A stretch of DNA of 64,000 bases from Variovorax davisae (GTDB lineage: Bacteria > Pseudomonadota > Gammaproteobacteria > Burkholderiales > Burkholderiaceae_C). Of this stretch, positions 57,819 through 64,000 are shown piece by piece (the stretch's first letter is position 1; each line of letters starts with the position of its first letter). Made by a program: the position numbers and the translations under genes. Where the stretch lies: assembly GCF_030316845.1 (NCBI RefSeq), contig NZ_JASZYS010000018.1, positions 1 to 64,000 of the forward strand, read 5' to 3'. The notes beneath the pieces were generated by a model, which saw nothing but the letters and a program-made list of their open reading frames with translations, had not been told where the DNA came from and did no database searches.

Positions 57819-59087
57819 ATGACGTCTTTCCTGCCCAATGATCTGCTGGGTTTCTGGTCGGAGTGGGTGCGGCCCTCGGCCGGCCTGCCGACCGTGCTGT
57901 GGTCGCTGCTGCTGGCCACCGCGGCCGCGGCCGGCCACCTGGTGCAACGCTACGCGGGCCTGCCCAAGGTGGTCGGCTATTCGATCGTCGGCACCGTGGT
58001 CGGCTTCGCCGGCTTCGAGGGCGCGATCTGGCCGCTGCAGGGCATCAGCCTGTTCCTGCTCGAGCTCGGCGTGGCGATCGTGCTGTTCGAGGCCGGCGGC
58101 CGGCTGCCGCTGCGCTGGTTCCGCCACAACCCGATGGTGCTGGTGCAAAGCCTGCTCGAGTCGACCTTGACCTACTTCGGCGTCTTCTGGGCCCTGCACT
58201 GGCTCGGCATACCCGACCCGGTGGCCAACCCGATCGCGCTGATGGCGATCGTGGCCTCGCCGGCGGTGCTGAGCCGGGTCGTGATGGACACCCGGGCCTC
58301 GGGCCCGGTGACCGAGCGCGCGATGACGCTCGCCACCCTCAACACCTTCTACGCGCTGGCGCTCGGCTATGCGCAGGCCGGGCTGATCGAGCATGCGCCC
58401 ACCGGCCTGCTCGAGAGGCTCAACCCGGTCGGCGTGGTGCTTGGCCTTTCGTTCGTGGTCGGCGGACTGATGGCGCTGTCGCTGCGCTCGGCGCTGCGCG
58501 TCATGAGCCCGACCAGCGAGAACACCTCGATCCTGCTGCTGGCGATCATCGCCGCCGGGGCCGCGCTGGCGGCGCATTTCGGCGGCTCGGCGCCGCTGGC
58601 GGCCCTGATCGGCGGTGTGCTGCTGAAGGCGCTCAACCCCAAGCCCTGGGCCTGGCCGCGGCAGCTCGGCACCGCGGCCTCGCTGCTGACGATGCTGATG
58701 TTCGTGCTGGTCTCGATCGTCGCCGCCCAGGCCGACTGGAGCCTGCCGGTGGCCAGCGTGGTGCTGAGCGTGATCGGCGTGCGCGCGGCCGCCAAGATCG
58801 CCGGCGTCGCGATCGCCAACCCGGGCAGCGGCGCGAGCTGGAAGCAGGCCTTCTGGGTCGGCTGCGCGATGTCGCCGCTGTCCTCGATCGCGCTGCTGAT
58901 CACCTCGGCCTTCGTCACGGCCTCGCCGCTGCTGGGCGCGATGATCACCCAGATCGCCTTGCCGGCGATCCTGCTGATGGAGGTGCTCGGCGCGGTGCTC
59001 GCGACGGTCGCCATCCACGCCGCCGGCGAGAGCTCCACGCCTTGGACCCCCGAGGCCTTCGGCACCGTGGAGGACACGCAACGATGA
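57819..59087 (+). CDS. Cation:proton antiporter (CPA family)
   Basis: A 422-residue integral membrane protein with about 12 hydrophobic segments, the CPA2-like LPKVVGYSIVGTVVGFAGFE, LFLLELGVAIVLFEAGGRLPLRW in part, and ALMAIVASPAVLSRVVMDTR. It probably exchanges Na+ or K+ for H+; ion specificity is not visible and no TrkA-type regulatory domain is attached. Its stop overlaps the ybdK-like start by four bases, so it heads a three-gene run with thiL. Confidence 0.85.
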   Translation: MTSFLPNDLLGFWSEWVRPSAGLPTVLWSLLLATAAAAGHLVQRYAGLPKVVGYSIVGTVVGFAGFEGAIWPLQGISLFLLELGVAIVLFEAGGRLPLRWFRHNPMVLVQSLLESTLTYFGVFWALHWLGIPDPVANPIALMAIVASPAVLSRVVMDTRASGPVTERAMTLATLNTFYALALGYAQAGLIEHAPTGLLERLNPVGVVLGLSFVVGGLMALSLRSALRVMSPTSENTSILLLAIIAAGAALAAHFGGSAPLAALIGGVLLKALNPKPWAWPRQLGTAASLLTMLMFVLVSIVAAQADWSLPVASVVLSVIGVRAAAKIAGVAIANPGSGASWKQAFWVGCAMSPLSSIALLITSAFVTASPLLGAMITQIALPAILLMEVLGAVLATVAIHAAGESSTPWTPEAFGTVEDTQR

Positions 59088-60271
59088 GCCATCGCACGAT
59101 CGATCCCGCCACCGGCGCGCCGGCCAACACGCCGGCCAGCCGGGTGGTGCCGCTCGAACCCTTCAACAAGTCGGTGGCGCTGTCGCTCGGCGTCGAGCTC
59201 GAGCTGCAGCTGGTCAACACCCACGACTACGACCTGGCGCCCTATGCCGAGGACATGCTGCGGCTGATGGCGCAGACGCCGCTGCCCGGCAGCGTGGTGC
59301 CCGAGATGACCTCGAGCATGATCGAGATCTCGACCGACGTCTGCCATTCGGCGCAGGACGTGATCGCCCAGCTGACGCCGATCCGCGACGCGCTGGTGCG
59401 CAACGCCGACAAGCTCAACATCGCGGTGGTCGGCGGCGGCACCCATGCCTTCCAGCAGTGGCACGAGCGGCGCATCTACGACAAGCCGCGCTTTCGCGAG
59501 CTGTCCGAGCTGTACGGCTACCTGTCGAAGCAGTTCACGATCTTCGGCCAGCACGTGCACATCGGCTGCCCCGATGCCGACGCCGCGCTGCTGATGCTGC
59601 ACCGCATGTCGCGCTACATCCCGCACTTCATCGCGCTGTCGGCGTCGTCGCCCTTCGTGCAGGGGCAGGACACGCAGTTCGACTCGGCCCGGCTCAACTC
59701 GGTGTTCGCGTTCCCGCTGTCCGGCCGCGCGCCCTTCACCCTCTCGTGGCGCGAATTCGAGAACTACTTCAAGCGCATGACCCGCACCGGCGTGGTCCGC
59801 AGCATGAAGGACTTCTACTGGGACATCCGGCCCAAGCCCGAATTCGGCACCATCGAGATCCGCGTCTTCGACACCCCGCTCACGGTGGAGCGCGCCGCCG
59901 CGCTGGCGGGCTACGTGCAGTCGCTGGCGGCCTGGTTCCTGCAGGAGCAGCCCTTCACGCCGACCGAGGACGACTACCTGGTCTACACCTACAACCGCTT
60001 CCAGGCCTGCCGCTTCGGCCTCGATGCGCTGTACGTCGACCCGGCCAGCGGCGAGCACATGCCGCTGCGCGACCATATCCTCATGACCATGACGCAGCTC
60101 GAATGGCACAGCGAAGCCCTCAACGCCACGCAGGCGCTCGGCGAGCTGCGCACCAGCGTCGAGGCCAACCGCAACGACGCCCGCTGGCTGCGCGAGAAGC
60201 AGGGCAAGGAGCGCCTGCTGGCCGAAGTGGTGCGGCAGGCCGCGCTGCGCTTCCGCAGCACCACGGTGTGA
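59084..60271 (+). CDS. ybdK: Carboxylate-amine ligase of the YbdK/GCS2 family
   Basis: A 395-residue glutamate-cysteine ligase type 2-like protein: LSLGVELELQLVNTHDYDL, MIEISTDVCHSAQDV, QHVHIGCPDADAALLMLHRM and TIEIRVFDTPLTVERAAALAG. E. coli YbdK has weak glutamate-cysteine ligase activity; the physiological reaction is unknown. ATG 59084 overlaps the antiporter stop (ATGA), and thiL starts seven bases after its stop. Confidence 0.92.
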   Translation: MSHRTIDPATGAPANTPASRVVPLEPFNKSVALSLGVELELQLVNTHDYDLAPYAEDMLRLMAQTPLPGSVVPEMTSSMIEISTDVCHSAQDVIAQLTPIRDALVRNADKLNIAVVGGGTHAFQQWHERRIYDKPRFRELSELYGYLSKQFTIFGQHVHIGCPDADAALLMLHRMSRYIPHFIALSASSPFVQGQDTQFDSARLNSVFAFPLSGRAPFTLSWREFENYFKRMTRTGVVRSMKDFYWDIRPKPEFGTIEIRVFDTPLTVERAAALAGYVQSLAAWFLQEQPFTPTEDDYLVYTYNRFQACRFGLDALYVDPASGEHMPLRDHILMTMTQLEWHSEALNATQALGELRTSVEANRNDARWLREKQGKERLLAEVVRQAALRFRSTTV

Positions 60272-60278
60272 GCACGGC

Positions 60279-61247
60279 ATGAGCGGCAGCGGCGAATTCG
60301 ATCTCATCGCGCGCTACTTCACGCGCCCGGCGCGGCGCTCGCCGCTGGGCGTGGGCGACGACTGCGCCCTGCTCGCGCCGGCGGCGGGCATGCAGCTGGC
60401 GGTGTCTTCCGACATGCTGGTCGAGGGGCGGCACTTCCTGTCGACGGTCGACCCGGCGCGCCTCGGCCACAAGGCGCTGGCGGTCAACCTCAGCGACCTC
60501 GCCGCCTGCGGTGCGCAGCCGCTGGCCTTCACGCTGGCGCTCTCGCTGCCGGCGGTCGACGAGGCCTGGCTCGCCGGCTTCTCGCGCGGCCTGTTCGCGC
60601 TGGCCGATGCACACGGCTGCGAGCTGGTCGGCGGCGACACCACGCGCGGCCCGCTCAATCTCTGCATCACGGTGTTCGGCGAAGTGCCGGCCGGCGCGGC
60701 GCTCCTGCGCTCGGGCGCGCGCGTGGGCGACGATGTCTGGGCCAGCGGCACGCTGGGCGATGCCCGCCTGGCGCTCGAGGTCTTCCGCGGCACCCTGGCG
60801 CTGCCGGCCGACCTGTTCGACGTGGCCCGCAGCCGCATGGAGCAGCCGACGCCGCGGGTCGCGCTCGGCCTGGCGCTGCGCGGCATCGCGACGGCAGCGG
60901 TCGACCTCAGCGACGGATTGGTTGGCGACCTCGGGCACATCCTGAAAGCCAGCGGCGTCGGTGCGCAGATCGACGCCGATGCCGCCGCGCAGCTGCTGGC
61001 GACCGGCGATTCGGCCGGCCTGGACATCGCGCTGCGGCGCGCCTGCGCACTGGCCGGCGGCGACGACTACGAGCTCGCCTTCACCGCGCCGCAATCGGCG
61101 CGCGCCGCGGTCGAAGAGGCGGGCCGCGCCAGCGCGACGCCGGTCACGCGCATCGGCGCCATCGAGGCCGCGGCGGGCCTGCGGCTGGTCGATGCGCGGG
61201 GCGCCGCCGTGACGCAGCGCTTCGCGTCCTTCGACCACTTCGCCTGA
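60279..61247 (+). CDS. thiL: Thiamine-monophosphate kinase
   Basis: Phosphorylates thiamine monophosphate to the active diphosphate. The 322-residue PurM-fold kinase has GVGDDCALL, SSDMLVEGRHFL, KALAVNLSDLAACGAQP, GGDTTRGPL and AAVDLSDGLVGDLGHI, plus the C-terminal GGDDYELAFT. It ends a three-gene run with the antiporter and YbdK-type ligase, and its stop faces the convergent hybrid-kinase gene. Confidence 0.96.
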   Translation: MSGSGEFDLIARYFTRPARRSPLGVGDDCALLAPAAGMQLAVSSDMLVEGRHFLSTVDPARLGHKALAVNLSDLAACGAQPLAFTLALSLPAVDEAWLAGFSRGLFALADAHGCELVGGDTTRGPLNLCITVFGEVPAGAALLRSGARVGDDVWASGTLGDARLALEVFRGTLALPADLFDVARSRMEQPTPRVALGLALRGIATAAVDLSDGLVGDLGHILKASGVGAQIDADAAAQLLATGDSAGLDIALRRACALAGGDDYELAFTAPQSARAAVEEAGRASATPVTRIGAIEAAAGLRLVDARGAAVTQRFASFDHFA

Positions 61248-61254
61248 AGCAGGG

Positions 61255-63072
61255 TCAGGCGCGGCGCCGGGTCGGCACCGGCACCGCCTCCAGCACCGCG
61301 AAGGCCGAATCGATCTCGAGATCGTTCAGCACGCAGGTCAGGCCCCGGTACAGCTCGTTCGGCGACACCGGCTTGTGCAGCAGCGGCACGCCGCTGGCAC
61401 GGGCTTCGCGCAGGCGCTGCGGCGCCGTGTCGCCGGTGATCAGCAGCGCCGGCAGGCGCTCGCCGAACTCGGCGCGCAGCGCCGCGATGGCCTCGGCGCC
61501 GGTGCGCAGCTCGCGCAGCCGGTAGTCGCTGATGACCAGGCCCGGCGGGTGGGCGCGGGCCAGCGCCTGGGCCTCCTCGATCGAGTCGGCGACATCGCAT
61601 TCGCAGCCCCAGGCGCGCAGCAGCTGGCGCATGCCGGCGCGCACTGCTTCGTCGTCGTCGATCACCAGCACGCGGACGTCGAACACGCGGGCGTGGCCCG
61701 CGGCCGCCTCCAGGGCGCCGCTGGCGACGCTGGCCTGCGCCATCGGCAGTGCCAGCCGGAACACGCTGCCGCGCCCCGGCACCGACACCAGCGACAGCGC
61801 GTGGCCGAGCGCGCGCGCCAGGCCCTGGGCGATCGCCAGGCCCAGCCCCAGGCCCTTGCGCCGGTCGCGCTCGGCGTTGCCGAGCTGGTGGAACTCGCGA
61901 AAGATCTCGCCCTGCTGGGTCGGCGCGATGCCGATGCCGGTGTCCCAGACTTCGAGCAGCAGCTCGCGCCGGCGCACCCGGCAGGCCACCAGCACGCCGC
62001 CGCTGTCGGTGTAGCGGATCGCGTTCGACACCAGGTTGCGCAGGATCAGCGCCACCAGCGCCGGATCGGAGCGCACCGCCGCATGGGTCTCCCGCGAGCG
62101 GTAGACGATGCCCTTGGCGTCGGCCTGCGGCGCCAGTTCGTTCTCGATGCGGTTGAGCAGCGGCTGCAGCTGGAAGTCCTGCATCTGCGGCTCGACCACG
62201 CCGGCCTCGATGCGCGAGAAGTCGAGCAGGGTGTCGAGCATCTCGGCCGAGGCGTGCCAGGTGGCGCGGGCGTTGGCCAGGGCGTCGTACTGGGCGGCCG
62301 ACAGCTTGCTGCGGGCCAGCACCTCGAGGAACAGCCCCTGGGCGTGGATCGGCTGGCGCAGGTCGTGGCTGGCGGCGGCGAGGAACTTGGACTTCGCCAG
62401 GTTGGCCTCGTCGGCCTTGAGCTGGGCCGCCTGCGCATGGCCGGTCTCGACCCGCAGCCGCTCGATCAGCTCCAGGTTCTCGAAGCGCAGGTCGATCGCC
62501 GCCCGCGCCGCCCGGGCGCCGTTGCGCGCCTGGCCGAACAGCGTCGCCACGTACAGCACCCCGGCCGCGCCGAGCGCGTTGTAGGCCGGGTCGCCCAGCA
62601 GCACCAGCTTGGCGGCCACCACGGCCAGCTCGACCGCGCCGAAGATCACGAACACCGGCAGCACCGGCGAGAGCGAAGACATCGAGCTGCCCGCCACGCC
62701 CGCCAGCACGGCGATGACCAGGATGCTGCCGGCCGTCGAGGTGCTGCCCAGCGCGACCCAGGCCAGGGCGCCCCAGGCGGCGGCGTCGATGCAGTTGAGC
62801 GCCATCTGCCGCCAGACCAGCCGCGGCGCGCGCTCGAACGAGATCTCGCGGGCCAGCGTGCGGCGGGCATCGCGGGCGCAATACAGCTTGATCAGGATCA
62901 CGATGCCGGCCCACAGCCGCAGCGCCAGCGCGTTGCTGTCGTTGGCGAGCACCCAGACCAGCAGCAGCGCGACCCCGATCGTCGGGCCCACCGAACTGCC
63001 GATGTTGCCGAGCTGCAGCCGCAGCTGCTCGACCAGCGTGCGCCCGTCGGCCAGCCGCAGGAATCGGGTCAT
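61255..63072 (-). CDS. Multi-pass membrane hybrid histidine kinase with C-terminal receiver
   Basis: A 605-residue protein with about five to six hydrophobic segments in residues 25-180 and no large periplasmic domain, a coiled linker, H-box ASHDLRQPIHA (His236), NLVSNAIRYT, DTGIGIA and GLGLGLA boxes and a C-terminal receiver (VIDDDEAV, VISDYRL, LITGDT, HKPVSP). It belongs to the same HDLRQP class as the kinases at 16-21 kb. Its ATG shares one base with the stop of the LuxR-type regulator upstream, its probable partner. Confidence 0.92.
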   Translation of the reverse strand: MTRFLRLADGRTLVEQLRLQLGNIGSSVGPTIGVALLLVWVLANDSNALALRLWAGIVILIKLYCARDARRTLAREISFERAPRLVWRQMALNCIDAAAWGALAWVALGSTSTAGSILVIAVLAGVAGSSMSSLSPVLPVFVIFGAVELAVVAAKLVLLGDPAYNALGAAGVLYVATLFGQARNGARAARAAIDLRFENLELIERLRVETGHAQAAQLKADEANLAKSKFLAAASHDLRQPIHAQGLFLEVLARSKLSAAQYDALANARATWHASAEMLDTLLDFSRIEAGVVEPQMQDFQLQPLLNRIENELAPQADAKGIVYRSRETHAAVRSDPALVALILRNLVSNAIRYTDSGGVLVACRVRRRELLLEVWDTGIGIAPTQQGEIFREFHQLGNAERDRRKGLGLGLAIAQGLARALGHALSLVSVPGRGSVFRLALPMAQASVASGALEAAAGHARVFDVRVLVIDDDEAVRAGMRQLLRAWGCECDVADSIEEAQALARAHPPGLVISDYRLRELRTGAEAIAALRAEFGERLPALLITGDTAPQRLREARASGVPLLHKPVSPNELYRGLTCVLNDLEIDSAFAVLEAVPVPTRRRA

Positions 63073-63686
63073 CAGCCGACCAGGCCCCGGCGGCGCGCCG
63101 CGAAGCCGGCCTCGGAGCGGCTCGACACCTGCAGCGCCGCCAGCACCGCCTGCACGTGCCCGCGCACCGTGTTCTCCGACAGCCCGAGGCGGCGCCCGAT
63201 GACCTTGTTCGGCAGCCCCTGGCACAGCAGGTCCAGCACCTCGAACTGGCGCGGCGTCAGCAGCTGGGGCGCGCCGGCGCCCTCGCCGGCCGCGGCCTGC
63301 GCGGCGGCGCTGGCCGGCTCGCCGCGGCGCAGCTGCTCGATCACCGCCAGGATGTTGTCGGCGCTGTCGGCCTTGGAGACGAAGGCGGCGGCGCCGCGCT
63401 CCAGCGCCATGCGCACGTTGTGCGGGCCGGCGTCGGACGACAGGATCACCACCACCGCCTCGGGCCACTTGCGCTTCACCAGCGCGATGCCCTCCAGGCC
63501 GTTGAGCCCGTGCAGCTGGATGTCGAGCAGCACCAGCGCGGGATCGTCCATGCCGGCGCGCAGTCCCTCTTCGAGCGAGCTCGCCTCGGCCACTTCGAGC
63601 TCGGGAATGCCGGAGGCGAGGACCATGCGAAGTCCGCAGCGGAACAGCGCGTGGTCGTCGATGAGGAGAATTCGGGCCGGCAACAT
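63072..63686 (-). CDS. NarL/LuxR-type response regulator, partner of the downstream kinase
   Basis: A 204-residue regulator: receiver (ILLIDDHALFRCGL, phosphoacceptor in LVLLDIQLHGLNG, Ser in VILSSDAGP, Lys in FVSKAD) and LuxR helix-turn-helix (LTPRQFEVLDLLCQGLPNKV, RRLGLSENTVRGHVQAVLA). Coupled to the hybrid kinase at 61255-63072 by a TGATG junction. ATG 63686 used; an in-frame TTG at 63722 is less likely. Confidence 0.92.
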   Translation of the reverse strand: MLPARILLIDDHALFRCGLRMVLASGIPELEVAEASSLEEGLRAGMDDPALVLLDIQLHGLNGLEGIALVKRKWPEAVVVILSSDAGPHNVRMALERGAAAFVSKADSADNILAVIEQLRRGEPASAAAQAAAGEGAGAPQLLTPRQFEVLDLLCQGLPNKVIGRRLGLSENTVRGHVQAVLAALQVSSRSEAGFAARRRGLVG

Positions 63687-63809
63687 ACGGCAACAATTCT
63701 GCGCGAAGTCGAACCGGTCCAAATGGACTATTTACCCGCGGCGCCCGAGACGCGACCATCGAAGCGCCGAAGCTCTCTCATTGACGACCCCCGCCTGCCG
63801 CCCCGCCGA

Positions 63810-64000
63810 ATGAAGCCCCTGATCGACATCCAACGCATCGGACCGGATGCCTTCCGCCACCGCATCAGCGCCCAGGGCGGTGCGGTGCAGGAAGAAAGCC
63901 GCAGCTTCGCCGCGCTGGAGCACTGCCTGCGCGACGCCGGCGAATCGCTGGGCCGCTACTTCTCGCAGGCGGAACTCAAGTTCGACGGCCTGTTCCTGGG
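63810..64000 (+). CDS. Hypothetical protein, N-terminal part (cut by window edge)
   Basis: An open frame from ATG 63810 runs to the window end: MKPLIDIQRIGPDAFRHRIS, then GAVQEESRSFAALEHCLRDAGE and SLGRYFSQAELKFDGLFL. It is divergent from the LuxR-type regulator with a 123-base gap. Composition looks coding, but too little is visible to assign a family. Confidence 0.55.
   Translation, partial: MKPLIDIQRIGPDAFRHRISAQGGAVQEESRSFAALEHCLRDAGESLGRYFSQAELKFDGLFL

Overview
The window is GC-rich, densely packed bacterial chromosome. It most likely comes from a betaproteobacterium of the order Burkholderiales, probably Comamonadaceae. The indicators are the tRNA-Tyr/Gly/Thr-tuf string, the apaG/rpe/gph/trp gene group, translationally coupled genes, LivM-LivG fusion, PaaZ-type phenylacetate catabolism and histidine kinases with an HDLRQP H-box. 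No insertion sequence, prophage, integrase or CRISPR array was seen. No gene-free stretch exceeds about 300 bases; the longest are 32620-32915, 9660-9911 and 7379-7662, and I see no gene in them.

Layout. (1) 1-520, minus strand: the 5' end of tuf preceded by tRNA-Thr, tRNA-Gly and tRNA-Tyr with a recognisable promoter. (2) 617-7378, minus: a composite trp operon, trpE - GxxExxY protein - trpG - ltaE - lysE - trpD - trpC - ung, mostly with 4-base overlaps or tiny gaps. A secreted chalcone-isomerase-like protein and gph follow. (3) 8973-21459: a LuxR-type regulator, an orphan DotU-like protein, an EF-G paralogue, and two modules that join periplasmic substrate-binding proteins to membrane hybrid histidine kinases with no transporter permease or ATPase. 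(4) 21465-28788, minus: a six-gene signalling operon (CHASE3-GAF hybrid kinase, CheR, CheB, REC-kinase, single REC protein, ChpT-like phosphotransferase candidate) without chemoreceptor, CheA or CheW. (5) 28919-40407: metabolic, stress and repair genes, including an HPII-type catalase, a transglutaminase, an AraC regulator, a NOV_C-domain protein and a three-domain LigD.

(6) 40485-55252: a phenylacetate catabolic island. The minus-strand run paaG-paaI-paaK-paaABCDE-tetR-livK-livH-livMG-livF-paaZ faces paaY across a short control region. That region holds a TetR-type palindrome flanked by two TTGAC-N4-GTCAA sites. PaaK makes phenylacetyl-CoA, PaaABCE epoxidises it, PaaG isomerises it, PaaZ opens the ring, PaaI and PaaY are accessory thioesterases/hydrolases, and the liv-type ABC transporter is a candidate uptake system. 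The final thiolysis enzymes (paaH, paaJ) are not here. (7) 55221-64000: a deacylase-family protein, a small hydrophilic protein, rpe, apaG, a cation/proton antiporter, a YbdK-type carboxylate-amine ligase, thiL, and a membrane hybrid kinase with its LuxR-type regulator.

Two points stand out. In many relatives rpe, gph and trpE are neighbours. Here rpe (minus, 56.6 kb) and gph (minus, 8.2 kb) keep that orientation but are separated by about 47.6 kb, so regions 3-6 look like material inserted into, or accumulated at, an ancestral housekeeping operon. The most plausible undescribed system is the pair of substrate-binding-protein/hybrid-kinase modules at 13.8-21.1 kb, together with the CheR/CheB/kinase/ChpT-like operon that converges on them.
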